A stretch of DNA of 64,000 nt from Brevundimonas subvibrioides (GTDB taxonomy: Bacteria > Pseudomonadota > Alphaproteobacteria > Caulobacterales > Caulobacteraceae). The position numbers were made by a program, and so were the translations under genes. The stretch is from positions 268,886 through 332,885 of the forward strand of contig NZ_NCEQ01000003.1 in the NCBI RefSeq assembly GCF_002280785.1. The letters are read 5' to 3'. The notes beneath the pieces were generated by a model, which saw nothing but the letters and a program-made list of their open reading frames with translations, did not search any database and had not been told where the DNA came from. This document shows positions 18,256-27,149 of this stretch, piece by piece (position 1 is the stretch's first letter; each line of letters starts with the position of its first letter).

Positions 18256-19509
18256 TTAGACCAGCTCGCCCCTGAGGAGCTTCGGCAGATCGCCCGTCGC
18301 CCCGCCGGCTTCGCGCATGAAGACTCGGCGCAGCGGGCCGATACGGTTCACCGCCGCCATGCCGAGATCTCGCGCCAGGCGCACCGGTGGCAGGTCGTTG
18401 GAGAACAGCCGCACGAAGCCGTCGAATCCGGCGGCCAGGGCGACATTGTCGAACCGGCGCCAGCGGGCGTAGCGGTCCAGCGTCACCGCCGAGCCGATGT
18501 CCTCGCCCAGCCGCATCGCCTCGATCAGCACCTCGGCGAGGGCGGCGGCGTCCTTCAGCCCCATGTTGAGGCCCTGACCCGCGACCGGGTGAACCCCGTG
18601 GGCCGCATCGCCGATGATCGCCGTGCGCGGCGCGGTCAGGGTCGTCGCCAGCGCCAGCGCCAGCGGATAGACGAAGCGCGGTCCCTCCGGCGTGGCGCCG
18701 TCAAGGAAATCGCCGAACCGCCGGGTCAGATGCGCCTGGAAGGCCTCGTCCGAACAGGTCTTCAGCGCCTCGGCCGCCCGCGTGCTCTCCGTCCAGACCA
18801 GGCTGGCGCGCTGTTCGGTCAGGGGCAGGATGGCGAACGGGCCGCCGGGCAGGAAATATTCGTGGGCGACATTGCCGTGGTCGCGGCCCAGCCGGACCGT
18901 CGCCACCACCCCGGACTGGCCATAGCCCCAGCCGACCGTCTCGATCCCGGCCGCCTTGCGCACCTTCGACCCTCGCCCCTCGGCGCCGACCACGACCGGG
19001 GCGCTGACGACCGAGCCGTCGGCGAGCGTCACGCGCGCGGCAGGGTTCGTCTGTTCGACCCCGACCACGGAACCGGGCGTGCGCAGATCGATGTCGCTCG
19101 CCGTCACCGCCTCGGCCAGGGCCGCACGGATACGGCGGTTCTCGACCATATAGCCCAGGGGCTCGCCGCCGTTGGCGTCGCCGATCTCGTCGGCATCAAA
19201 GCGCAGGAAGGCCGGCGACGCGGCCTTTGACGCCGCGCCCGGACGGCGTCCGTCGGTCACGAGAATCCGGTCCATGCGGCAGGCATGGGGCCGGAGACCG
19301 TCGCCGAGACCCAGCGCGTCCAGCATGCGGAACGTCGAGAACGCAATCGCCGTCGATCGCCCGTCGAAGGTCGGGGCCAGCTGGGCCGGAAACGGTTGAG
19401 GATCGATCAGGACGACCTTCAGCCCGCCCCGCGCCGCGGCCAGGGCGAATGTCGCCCCCGCCAGGCCGGCGCCGGCGACAATGACATCGTGGGTGTGGGG
19501 TGAGGCCAT
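18256..19509 (-). CDS. ubiH: UbiH/UbiF/Coq6-family FAD monooxygenase
   Basis: 417 residues. Flavin-dependent hydroxylase of the ubiquinone ring. It has the N-terminal GAGLAG (12-17) FAD site, the family motif DGRSTAI, a GAEGRGS strand, and the second FAD motif GDAAHGVHPVAGQGLNMGL with LKDAAALAEVL. Which ring position it hydroxylates is not decidable by eye; alphaproteobacteria often use multifunctional UbiL/UbiM enzymes. Divergent from ftsK. Confidence 0.85.
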   Translation of the reverse strand: MASPHTHDVIVAGAGLAGATFALAAARGGLKVVLIDPQPFPAQLAPTFDGRSTAIAFSTFRMLDALGLGDGLRPHACRMDRILVTDGRRPGAASKAASPAFLRFDADEIGDANGGEPLGYMVENRRIRAALAEAVTASDIDLRTPGSVVGVEQTNPAARVTLADGSVVSAPVVVGAEGRGSKVRKAAGIETVGWGYGQSGVVATVRLGRDHGNVAHEYFLPGGPFAILPLTEQRASLVWTESTRAAEALKTCSDEAFQAHLTRRFGDFLDGATPEGPRFVYPLALALATTLTAPRTAIIGDAAHGVHPVAGQGLNMGLKDAAALAEVLIEAMRLGEDIGSAVTLDRYARWRRFDNVALAAGFDGFVRLFSNDLPPVRLARDLGMAAVNRIGPLRRVFMREAGGATGDLPKLLRGELV

Positions 19510-19554
19510 GGCCGCTTGTCGCGCCGTCCGGCGGGCGCGTCCAGTGGGCGTAAT

Positions 19555-19594
19555 GTCTCCTCCCTGTTCGCCGCCGGGCGAAGGGGGAGGAGAC
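19555..19594. repeat. Short copy of the palindromic repeat ends
   Basis: GTCTCCTCCCTGTTCGCCGC followed by CGGGCGAAGGGGGAGGAGAC. It equals the two outer arms of the larger repeat with the interior missing, as in a deletion derivative. Located in the ubiH-ftsK divergent gap. Confidence 0.75.
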
Positions 19595-19606
19595 CATCTG
19601 TCGAGG

Positions 19607-19621
19607 TAAACAGCCCCTTAA
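19607..19621 (+). promoter_or_regulatory. CtrA-box-like site upstream of ftsK
   Basis: TAAA-N7-TTAA (19607-19610 and 19618-19621), followed by CC. It differs at one base from the CtrA consensus TTAA-N7-TTAA and lies 47 bp upstream of the ftsK start. Such sites are rare by chance in this GC-rich sequence. Confidence 0.4.
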
Positions 19622-19667
19622 CCCCGAGCCTGCGACACTGGTCTGCAAGTCCGTCCGGAGCCCCTGC

Positions 19668-22079
19668 ATGTCCGCAGCCCTCGCCATCAGCCAGCGCGCC
19701 ATTCTGGGCGCTCTCATGATCTGGGAAGCCCCCTTCATGGTGCGGTTTCGCGGCGTGCTGCAGGCCCTGCTGGCGACCCTGCTGGTCGTCGCCCTGGTGT
19801 CGTGGAACCCCGCCGATCCCAGCCTGAACGCCGCGTCATCGATCGCCCCCACCAACTGGCTGGGAGCCAACGGCGCCCTGTTCGCCGATCTGTTCATGCA
19901 GTCGCTGGGCCTCGCCGCCTGGCCGGCCGCCGCCCTGACCGTCGCCTTCGGCCTGGCCTCCGCCATCGGCGACGCGATCCAGCAACGCCTCAAGCCCACG
20001 CCGCTCAAGACCCTGGCCGCCTCGGGCGGAGTCCTCAGCCTGTCCGCCGCCCTGTCGGCCCTGGCCGCGCCGACCGCCTGGCCGCTCGCGGCGGGGCTCG
20101 GCGGGCTGTGGGGCGACGGGGTCATCGGCCTCGTCGATGCGGGCTTCCGCGCCCTGGGCGTTCCCGGCGGAGAGATCATCGGCGGCGTCGCCTTCGTCAC
20201 CTTCGGCCTGTGGGCCTGCGGATACGCCGTGGGCCTGCGCCTGAACGATTTTTCCGAAGGGGCCGCCTGGGTCTCGGGCCTGCGCCGGTCCGCGGAGCCC
20301 GCGCCGCCGTCGCGCAGGCGTCCCGTCCGGCCCGCGCCTGAAGCGGAGGCCGCGCCGGTCCGCGCCCCGCGCCGCGCGCCCAGGCTCGAGCTGCCCGACG
20401 ACGACGAGCCTGAAACCGTAGTGACGCCCATGCCCTGGGACGAGCCGGTCCCCGCCTCCGCCACCGCCGCGCGCGCGTCCGGGAACGAGATCAAGGTCGC
20501 GGCGCCCAAGCCCGCCAAGTCCTCGAAGAAGACCGTCGACGACGACCAGACCACCTTCGACTTCGTCCGGCCCGAAGGCGACTTCTCCCTGCCCCCGCTC
20601 GGCATGCTGGCCAAGCCCCAGGCCCGCGCCGGCATGGTCGACGAGGACGCGCTGAAACAGAACGCCAAGATGCTGGAAGGCGTCCTGGCGGAGTTCGGGG
20701 TCAAGGGGGTGATCGACCAGATCCGCCCCGGCCCGGTGGTCACCCTGTACGAACTGGTCCCGGCGCCCGGCGTGAAGCACGGTCGCGTCGTGGCCCTGTC
20801 CGACGACATCGCCCGCAGCATGTCCGCCCGCGCCTGCCGTATCAGCGTCGTGCCGAACCGCAACGCCATCGGCATCGAACTGCCCAATCTGAAGCGCGAG
20901 ACCGTCTATCTGCGCGACCTGCTCGCCTCGTCCGAATACGGCAAGCCGGCCCACATCCTGCCGCTGGCCCTGGGCGAGACCATCGGCGGCGACCCCTATG
21001 TGGCCGATCTGGCCCGCATGCCCCACCTGCTGATCGCCGGCACCACCGGCTCGGGCAAGTCGGTCGGGGTCAACGCCATGATCCTGTCGATCCTCTACCG
21101 GCTCAGCCCGGCCGAGTGCCGCTTCATCATGATCGACCCCAAGATGCTGGAGCTGTCCGTCTATGACGGCATCCCGCACCTGCTGGCCCCCGTGGTCACC
21201 GATCCGAAGAAGGCCGTCGTCGCCCTGAAATGGACGGTGCGCGAGATGGAGGACCGCTATCGCCGTATGTCCAAGCTCGGGGTCCGTAACGTCGCCAGCT
21301 ACAACGAGCGCGCCCGCGAAGCCCAGGCCAAGGGCGAGCATTTCGAACGCACGGTCCAGACCGGCTTCGACGATCAGGGTCGCCCGGTATTCGAGAGCGA
21401 AAAGATCCGCCCAGAGCCCATGCCCTATCTGGTCGTGGTCATGGACGAGATGGCCGACCTGATGCTGGTCGCCGGCAAGGACGTGGAGGGCGCGGTCCAG
21501 CGCCTGGCCCAGATGGCCCGCGCCGCCGGCATCCACCTGATCATGGCCACCCAGCGCCCCTCGGTCGACGTCATCACCGGCACGATCAAGGCCAATTTCC
21601 CGACCCGGATCTCCTTCCAGGTCACCTCCAAGATCGACAGCCGCACCATCCTGGGCGAGCAGGGCGCCGAACAGCTGCTGGGCCAGGGCGACATGCTCTA
21701 CATGGCCGGCGGCGGCCGCATCACCCGCCTGCACGGCCCGTTCGTGACGGACCAGGAGGTCGAGGAGGTCTGCAAACACCTGCGCGCCCAGGCCGAGCCC
21801 GACTATCTCGACCTGATCACCGACGATCCCGACGGCGACGGGGACAACGCCATGGACGACGGCGGCAATGCATCGTCGGGCGACGACCTCTACGACCGCG
21901 CCGTGGCCGTGGTCACGCGCGACCGCAAGGCCTCGACCTCCTACGTCCAGCGCCGGCTGCAGATCGGCTACAACCGCGCCGCCTCCCTGATCGAGCGGAT
22001 GGAGCAGGAGGGCGTCGTCAGCCAGGCCAACCATGCGGGCAAGCGGGATATCCTGGCCGGTCCGCCGCCGATGGCCTGA
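19668..22079 (+). CDS. ftsK: DNA translocase FtsK
   Basis: 803 residues. Septum-anchored motor that pumps DNA toward dif during division and chromosome-dimer resolution. The N-terminus (about 20-200) has four predicted membrane segments. A Pro/Ala/Arg-rich linker (about 205-300) follows, then the RecA-like motor with Walker A GTTGSGKS (458-465) and [11 protein letters not shown] as Walker B. The C-terminal winged-helix gamma domain ([20 protein letters not shown], about 765 onward) reads the polar KOPS sequences. Start ATG 19668 has GGAG upstream. Complete and ordinary for the family. Confidence 0.96.
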   Translation: MSAALAISQRAILGALMIWEAPFMVRFRGVLQALLATLLVVALVSWNPADPSLNAASSIAPTNWLGANGALFADLFMQSLGLAAWPAAALTVAFGLASAIGDAIQQRLKPTPLKTLAASGGVLSLSAALSALAAPTAWPLAAGLGGLWGDGVIGLVDAGFRALGVPGGEIIGGVAFVTFGLWACGYAVGLRLNDFSEGAAWVSGLRRSAEPAPPSRRRPVRPAPEAEAAPVRAPRRAPRLELPDDDEPETVVTPMPWDEPVPASATAARASGNEIKVAAPKPAKSSKKTVDDDQTTFDFVRPEGDFSLPPLGMLAKPQARAGMVDEDALKQNAKMLEGVLAEFGVKGVIDQIRPGPVVTLYELVPAPGVKHGRVVALSDDIARSMSARACRISVVPNRNAIGIELPNLKRETVYLRDLLASSEYGKPAHILPLALGETIGGDPYVADLARMPHLLIAGTTGSGKSVGVNAMILSILYRLSPAECRFIMIDPKMLELSVYDGIPHLLAPVVTDPKKAVVALKWTVREMEDRYRRMSKLGVRNVASYNERAREAQAKGEHFERTVQTGFDDQGRPVFESEKIRPEPMPYLVVVMDEMADLMLVAGKDVEGAVQRLAQMARAAGIHLIMATQRPSVDVITGTIKANFPTRISFQVTSKIDSRTILGEQGAEQLLGQGDMLYMAGGGRITRLHGPFVTDQEVEEVCKHLRAQAEPDYLDLITDDPDGDGDNAMDDGGNASSGDDLYDRAVAVVTRDRKASTSYVQRRLQIGYNRAASLIERMEQEGVVSQANHAGKRDILAGPPPMA

Positions 22080-22273
22080 TCCTTCTCCCTCCCCTTAAAG
22101 GGGCGGGAAAGGGCTTTCGGGAACCTTTCGACCTGAACAGGGCTTCATCCCGCCGCCTGAATAAGGTCTAGCTGCCGTCATCGCCGCGCCGCGCTGGACC
22201 GGCACAACGGCAGCCTCGAAAACCATCCCGTCCTCCGGTCGAGCCGTGGGATGACGAAGGGAGAAAGACGACC

Positions 22274-22921
22274 ATGACCCTGTCCCGCAGAGACCTCGGC
22301 TTCGGCCTCGCCGCCATCGCCGGCCTGTCCGGCATGGGGGCCGCCCTGCCCGCCAGCGCCCAGACGGCGCTGTCAGCGGAGGACCGCGCCACCCTGGCCA
22401 CAGCCCAGACCTATCTGCAGACCCTGACCTCGGCCCAGGGCAACTTCGTCGAGACCGGCGCGGGAGGCCAGCGCCGCGAAGGCCGCTTCTATCTGCAGCG
22501 CCCCGGCAAGATGCGGTTCGAATACACCAATCCGGCGGGCCTGCTGGTCGTTTCGGACGGCGACAACGTGAAACGCTACGACCCCCGCCTGAACGTCTTC
22601 CGCCAGGTGCCTCTGGGCCTGACGCCGCTGTCGACCTTCCTCGCCCGCAACGTCCGTCTGGACCAGGGGGTGCGGATCGATCGCGTCACCCGGATGCAGT
22701 CGGGCGCCTTCGCCATCACCGCCCGCGATCAGCGGAACCCGAACGAGGGTTCGGTCATCCTCGCCTTCTCCGGCACGCCGCTGCGGCTGCAGGAATGGAC
22801 CATCACGGATTCGCAAGGCGGGCGCACCCGGACCCAGTTAACCACTCTGACGCCAGCGTCGGGCCTGGCCGCCAGCCTGTTCCGCCTGAGCGATCCGACG
22901 CTACGGCCGCGTCGCAACTGA
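22274..22921 (+). CDS. lolA: Outer-membrane lipoprotein carrier protein
   Basis: 215 residues. Periplasmic chaperone that shuttles lipoproteins from LolCDE to the outer membrane. The N-terminal signal peptide begins SRRDLGFGLA, a possible twin-arginine motif, and ends ASA before QTALSAEDR. The LolA/LppX fold is recognised by GNFVETG, GRFYLQRPGKMRFEY and LLVVSDGDNVKRYDP. Located downstream of ftsK across 194 bp with a small hairpin but no gene. Confidence 0.9.
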   Translation: MTLSRRDLGFGLAAIAGLSGMGAALPASAQTALSAEDRATLATAQTYLQTLTSAQGNFVETGAGGQRREGRFYLQRPGKMRFEYTNPAGLLVVSDGDNVKRYDPRLNVFRQVPLGLTPLSTFLARNVRLDQGVRIDRVTRMQSGAFAITARDQRNPNEGSVILAFSGTPLRLQEWTITDSQGGRTRTQLTTLTPASGLAASLFRLSDPTLRPRRN

Positions 22922-22942
22922 CAGATCCACGAATCGTGAACC

Positions 22943-22958
22943 GTGTTCGTTAGAACAC
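22943..22958. promoter_or_regulatory. Perfect palindrome GTGTTC-GTTA-GAACAC
   Basis: A 6-bp inverted repeat with a 4-bp centre, 22 bp after the lolA stop. No T-run follows, so it is not an intrinsic terminator. It could be an operator for a transcript starting downstream. Confidence 0.35.
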
Positions 22959-22981
22959 AGGCAACCACCCCCTCTTGGGAT

Positions 22982-23122
22982 TTGACTATTTCTACGGGAC
23001 GTGACACTTTGAGCACAGAGCGGCGGCGGCCGTTCTTGCGCCTTCGGACCTCATCCCCTCCCGATGGCGGCGAGAGAGAAAAAACCTTCACCCCCGGCGT
23101 TCGCGCCGGGGGTTTTCTTTTT
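22982..23122 (+). ncRNA. Candidate small RNA between lolA and xth
   Basis: A TTGACT hexamer at 22982-22987 with a poor -10 (CACTTT at 23005-23010) precedes about 107 nt that end in a very strong intrinsic terminator. The stretch has no protein-like frame, contains the C-rich unpaired-looking stretch CATCCCCTCCC followed by an A-rich segment, and is separated from lolA by about 100 nt. A long lolA 3' UTR is the alternative. Confidence 0.35.
23091..23122 (+). terminator. Strong intrinsic terminator upstream of xth
   Basis: CCCCCGGCG (23091-23099), TTCG tetraloop (23100-23103), CGCCGGGGG (23104-23112), then TTTTCTTTTT. An A-rich tract lies upstream, so it could partly work in both directions. 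It ends either the lolA transcript or a small RNA. Confidence 0.93.
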
Positions 23123-23229
23123 CAGTGTGCGATCGCGAGCCCCCCGGGTCGGATCTTCGATCCGGCCGAGGCTGAACTTTGCGGTCGCTCACGGCTTGAG
23201 CGCGGCCCAGCTTGCGCTAGACGGGGTCC

Positions 23230-24024
23230 ATGCTTCGCGTCGCCACCTGGAACATCAACTCCGTCCGCCTGCGCATCGACCAGGTCGCGCGGTTCGTCGC
23301 CGAGACGAACGTCGATGTCCTGTGCCTGCAGGAGATCAAATGCCTCGAGGACCAGTTCCCGCGGAACGCCTTCGCCAACATGGGCATGCCGCACCTGAAG
23401 ATCGCGGGCCAGAAGGGCTGGCACGGCGTCGCCATCGCCTCGCGCCTGCCGATCGAACATTCGGACACCTTCCAGGCCTGCAAACTGGGTCACGCCCGCT
23501 GCGTCTCGGCCAGGGTCGCCGGCGTCGACATCCAGAATTTCTACATCCCGGCCGGCGGCGACGTGCCGGACCGCGCACTGAACCCGAAATTCGATCACAA
23601 GATGGATTTCTATGAACAGCTGACCGCGACGATCGCGACCCAGGACCGTTCGTCGCGACTGCTGATGTGCGGCGACTTCAACATCGCCCCGAGCGAGTTC
23701 GACGTCTGGAACCACCGCTATATGTCGAAGATCGTCAGCCACACCCCGCTGGAGGTCGAGACCCTGAACCGGCTGCAGGCGACGGGCGGCTTCCACGACG
23801 TGGTCCGCGACGCCTGGCCGGAACCGCAGAAGCTGGCCTCGTGGTGGAGCTATCGCGCCGAGGACTTCCGCAAGTCGGCGCGCGGCCTGCGCCTGGACCA
23901 CATCTGGACCTCCCCGGGCCTGACGCCGTCGGTCGTGCCCGGCTCGGCGATCATCCACGAGCCGGTGCGCGCCTGGACCCAGCCCAGCGACCATTGCCCG
24001 ATCACGGTCGATCTGGACCTCTAG
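23230..24024 (+). CDS. xth: Exodeoxyribonuclease III
   Basis: 264 residues. AP endonuclease and 3'-5' exonuclease of base-excision repair. Endonuclease/exonuclease/phosphatase fold: ATWNINSVR at the N-terminus, metal-binding LQEIK, CGDFNIAP, the DNA-contact segment RGLRLDHIW and the catalytic SDHCPITVDL at the C-terminus. Complete. It starts about 108 bp after a terminator, so it has its own promoter. Confidence 0.95.
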   Translation: MLRVATWNINSVRLRIDQVARFVAETNVDVLCLQEIKCLEDQFPRNAFANMGMPHLKIAGQKGWHGVAIASRLPIEHSDTFQACKLGHARCVSARVAGVDIQNFYIPAGGDVPDRALNPKFDHKMDFYEQLTATIATQDRSSRLLMCGDFNIAPSEFDVWNHRYMSKIVSHTPLEVETLNRLQATGGFHDVVRDAWPEPQKLASWWSYRAEDFRKSARGLRLDHIWTSPGLTPSVVPGSAIIHEPVRAWTQPSDHCPITVDLDL

Positions 24025-24040
24025 CGCCGGCCTCCAGCCT

Positions 24041-25453
24041 CTAGAACGGGAAGAAGATCGGGATGGCGACCATGGCCGCAACCCAGGTCACCAGGTTCAG
24101 CGGCAGGCCGACGCGGACAAAGTCCATGTAGCTGTACCCGCCCATGTTGAAGACCAGCACATTGGTCTGATAGCCGAACGGCGTGGCGAAGGCGGCCGAG
24201 GCGGCCATCATGACGCAGACGAGGAAGGGACGCGGATCCACGCCCAGGCTCTCGGCCAGCGCCACGGCGATCGGGGTGATCAGCACCGCCACCGTCGCGT
24301 TGGACAGCAGCTCCGTCGCGAACAGGGTCACGCCGTAGAGGACGATGAGAGCGCCCAGAGGCCCCATCGGACGAATCACATGGATCAGGGCGTCCGCCCC
24401 TGCGGCCGCCAGTCCGGTGACCTCGATGGCCGTGCCGACCACGACCATCCCCGCGATCAGCAGCAGGATTTCCGGTCTCAGCCCGGCATAGGCCTCCTCG
24501 GGTGTGATGACCCGGCACAGGATCAGGGCGACCGCCCCGGCGAAGGCCGAGGCCGCGATGGGCGCCCATCCCAACGCCGCAGAAGCGATGACGAGGGCGA
24601 AGATCGCCAGCGAGATCATCGCCGGTCTCAGGCGAAACGGCAGGTCCGCCGCCCCGTACAGGGCCACGTCTCCCAGATGGGCGTCGCCCGAGCCGTCCGG
24701 CTGGTTGCGGGCTTCCCCGAAGCGCGGCAGGCCGAAGGGCAGGAGCCGACGGCGCTGGCGGGTCTTCGCCTCAACCTCGGCGCGCCGGCGGCTCTCCTCG
24801 ATCATCGCGATCCGTGCGGCCTCGGCCTCGTCCTCGGCCACTGCACGGCCCAGCTGGCGCGCGCCGCCGAAATAGAGCCAGAGCCCCCCGGCCACGGCGA
24901 TGACCAGCCCCACCGGCGTGATCTCGAACAGGCCAAAGACCGGCTGGCCTGCGTTCCGCGCCATGTCATTGACCAGCAGGTTGGTCGATGTCCCGATCAG
25001 CGTCAGCAGCCCCCCGAGGACGGTCACATGGCTGAGAGGCATGAGGAATCGCTTGGGCGACAGATGCAGGGACTTGGCCACGTCGCGGATTACGGGCGCG
25101 GCCAGGACCACGACCGGGGTGTTGTTCAGAAAGCCGCTGACGGCGCCGCACAGGCCGATGACGATCCAGATTCCCGTCGCCCCGATCCCCGCAGCCAGTT
25201 GCGTCGCCTGGCGGATCAGCAGGCCCAGAAGCCCCGACAACTCGATGGCGTAGGCGATGACGAACAGACCGGCCAGGGCGATGACGGCCGGGCTGGCGAA
25301 GGCGCCCTGCACCTCGACCGGCCGCACGACCCCGAGCAACAGCAGGACGGCGGCGCCAGTCAGGGCGACGACGTCGGCGCGAACCTTGCCATGGATCAAG
25401 ACGCCGACAACGCCGACAAGCACCGCGAGGGCGGCGATCTGATCGAAGGTCAT
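24041..25453 (-). CDS. SLC13/DASS-family permease
   Basis: 470 residues with about 11 membrane segments. Inner-membrane sodium-coupled carrier of the divalent anion family (dicarboxylates, sulfate or related). The family hairpins are seen as FLNNTPVVVLAAPVI, LIGTSTNLLVNDM, and LLSNATVAVLITPIAVALA with FATPFGYQTNVLV. Many homologues carry two RCK_C domains between the halves; here only a hydrophilic stretch rich in Arg/Glu (about 205-265) remains. Substrate undetermined. Sulfate or sulfite import for sulfolipid is possible but speculative. Convergent with xth, 16 bp apart. Confidence 0.88.
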   Translation of the reverse strand: MTFDQIAALAVLVGVVGVLIHGKVRADVVALTGAAVLLLLGVVRPVEVQGAFASPAVIALAGLFVIAYAIELSGLLGLLIRQATQLAAGIGATGIWIVIGLCGAVSGFLNNTPVVVLAAPVIRDVAKSLHLSPKRFLMPLSHVTVLGGLLTLIGTSTNLLVNDMARNAGQPVFGLFEITPVGLVIAVAGGLWLYFGGARQLGRAVAEDEAEAARIAMIEESRRRAEVEAKTRQRRRLLPFGLPRFGEARNQPDGSGDAHLGDVALYGAADLPFRLRPAMISLAIFALVIASAALGWAPIAASAFAGAVALILCRVITPEEAYAGLRPEILLLIAGMVVVGTAIEVTGLAAAGADALIHVIRPMGPLGALIVLYGVTLFATELLSNATVAVLITPIAVALAESLGVDPRPFLVCVMMAASAAFATPFGYQTNVLVFNMGGYSYMDFVRVGLPLNLVTWVAAMVAIPIFFPF

Positions 25454-25541
25454 GATCCCGTGCAGACCGCTCCGGGACGCCTACGTCAACCTTTTTCAGG
25501 CGCTGGACCCCGAAACAACGAAGCCGTGCTAGGCTTGCTCC

Positions 25542-26399
25542 ATGCTCGAAGCGACCGCGTTCCTTCGCCCGTCGGCCGTCGCGCTCGTGGCGACCGCTCT
25601 TCTTCTCTCGGGATGTCAGCGGGAGGCGGCCGTGACTGCGCCGCCGATCGCGCCCCCGCCGGCCGAAACGGCTGAAACGCCCGCGGCGCCGGCGCCCGCC
25701 CCGACCCTGGATCGCGCCGGACTGTTGCAGGCCATGGACGCCGCCGCCTCGGCCTATGCAGCGGGCCGGCCGCCTGACGTCTCTCTGGCCGGGCGTCGGT
25801 TCGTCGTCCGCCAGGCCTTCGGCTGCGCGGGCGAGAGTCCGCCGCCCGCCGAGGCGGCGCCCGGCGAGGCGGCGCCCGGCGACGGGCTGGCGGCCTGGTC
25901 GTGGGGCCCCCGGCGCGAGAGCCTGAGACTGACCATGGCCCCCGGCGACTGGACGGATTCGCCGCTGCTGGCGGGGAGCGCCGACAGCTGGGAAGCGGCC
26001 GAGGGCTTCTGGATATCGCGGCCATGGTTGCGAGCCGACGGCTGTCCGGGCGGCGAGGGCGATCCCCTAGCGAGCGGCCCGGTGGCGGCGCCGTCGCCCC
26101 AGTCCGTCGGTCTTGCGGCGGTGTTCGAGGAAGACGGCTCCCGACTGGGTCGCCGCAACGGGCGCGCCTACGAATTCACCGTGCGCGGCGAGGGCGACCA
26201 GGCTCCGGCCGCGCCGGTTGGCGGCTATCGGCTGGTGCTTGAAGGTCGCCTGGCGGCATTCGCGGACGGGCGCGCCCTGCGTTGCCGGGGCGCTTCCTCC
26301 GACCAGAGGCCGGTCTGTATCGGCGCCGTTCACCTGGATCGGGTGGCTTTCGAGACCGCCGACGGCAGGACCCTGTCGGAGTGGCGGGTCGGAGGCTGA
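25542..26399 (+). CDS. Predicted lipoprotein of unknown function
   Basis: 285 residues. The N-terminal signal ends in lipobox LLLSGC (Cys25 or so), then a Pro/Ala-rich spacer (about 30-60). The rest is a globular region with Trp-rich strands and the tandem PGEAAPGEAAPGDG-like short repeat near residue 110, caused by a DNA duplication of 12 bp. It starts 88 bp from the divergent permease gene and ends 3 bp before the convergent cenR stop. No family recognised; it could be an envelope-stress or outer-membrane lipoprotein. Confidence 0.75.
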   Translation: MLEATAFLRPSAVALVATALLLSGCQREAAVTAPPIAPPPAETAETPAAPAPAPTLDRAGLLQAMDAAASAYAAGRPPDVSLAGRRFVVRQAFGCAGESPPPAEAAPGEAAPGDGLAAWSWGPRRESLRLTMAPGDWTDSPLLAGSADSWEAAEGFWISRPWLRADGCPGGEGDPLASGPVAAPSPQSVGLAAVFEEDGSRLGRRNGRAYEFTVRGEGDQAPAAPVGGYRLVLEGRLAAFADGRALRCRGASSDQRPVCIGAVHLDRVAFETADGRTLSEWRVGG

Positions 26400-26402
26400 C
26401 GC

Positions 26403-27089
26403 CTAGGGCTGCAGCCGGTACCCGCCCGCGTCGGTCAGCAGCAGGCGCGCCTGGCCGGGCTCGGGCTCGATCTTCTGGCGCAGGCGATAGATGTGCGTTT
26501 CCAGGGTGTGGGTCGTGACCCCGGCGTTGTAGCCCCAGACCTCGGTCAGCAGCTCCTCTCGCGACACCGGCTTGGCCCCGGCGCGATAGAGGTATTTCAG
26601 GATGTTGGTTTCCTTCTCCGTCAGCCGGATCTTCTTGCCCTTGGGATCGACCAGGATCTTGCCGGCGGGGCGGAAGGAATAGGGGCCGATCTGGAAGACG
26701 GCGTCCTCGGATTGTTCGTGGCTGCGCAGATGGGCGCGGATGCGGGCCAGAAGGACGGCGAAGCGGAAAGGCTTGGTCACATAGTCGTTGGCCCCGCTGT
26801 CGAGCCCCAGAACCGTGTCGGCGTCCGAATCCTGCCCGGTCAGCATGATGACGGGGGTCGAGACGCCGTCCTTGCGCAACAGGCGGCAGGCCTCCCGCCC
26901 GTCCATGTCGGGCAGGTCGACGTCCAGCAGGATCAGGTCGGCGCGGATCTCTCGACCCAGGCGCAGGCCCTCGGTGGCGGTCGAGGCCTGGACGGTCTTG
27001 AATTCCTCATGCAGCGCCAGTTGCTCGGCCAGGGCCTCGCGCAGGTCGTCGTCGTCGTCGATGATAAGCAGGGTCTTGGCTGGGGGCAT
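26403..27089 (-). CDS. cenR: OmpR-family response regulator, CenR orthologue
   Basis: 228 residues. Receiver domain (1-120) with acidic pocket DDDDD (11-15), phosphoacceptor Asp56 in LLDVDLPDMDG, LTGQD and VTKPFR. A winged-helix DNA-binding domain follows (about 130-228: LTEKETNILKYLYRAG, THTLETHIYRLRQKI). In Caulobacter the essential envelope regulator CenR lies at this place between ftsK and leuS; identity is by family and synteny. The partner kinase CenK is not in this window. No sensor gene is adjacent, in keeping with the orphan arrangement. Confidence 0.75.
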   Translation of the reverse strand: MPPAKTLLIIDDDDDLREALAEQLALHEEFKTVQASTATEGLRLGREIRADLILLDVDLPDMDGREACRLLRKDGVSTPVIMLTGQDSDADTVLGLDSGANDYVTKPFRFAVLLARIRAHLRSHEQSEDAVFQIGPYSFRPAGKILVDPKGKKIRLTEKETNILKYLYRAGAKPVSREELLTEVWGYNAGVTTHTLETHIYRLRQKIEPEPGQARLLLTDAGGYRLQP

Positions 27090-27149
27090 CTGTCTAGAAT
27101 GGCGAGGCTGGAGCCAAACGCCAAGGCGGCGGCTGAATTTGGCGCGGAA

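Noticed and set aside
19836..22034. Long antisense open frame opposite ftsK
   Set aside because: Same codon-bias artefact as above; ftsK is unambiguous.
22943..22958. LexA (SOS) box
   Set aside because: Alphaproteobacterial LexA boxes are direct GTTC-N7-GTTC repeats; this is an inverted GTTC-N4-GAAC and does not match.
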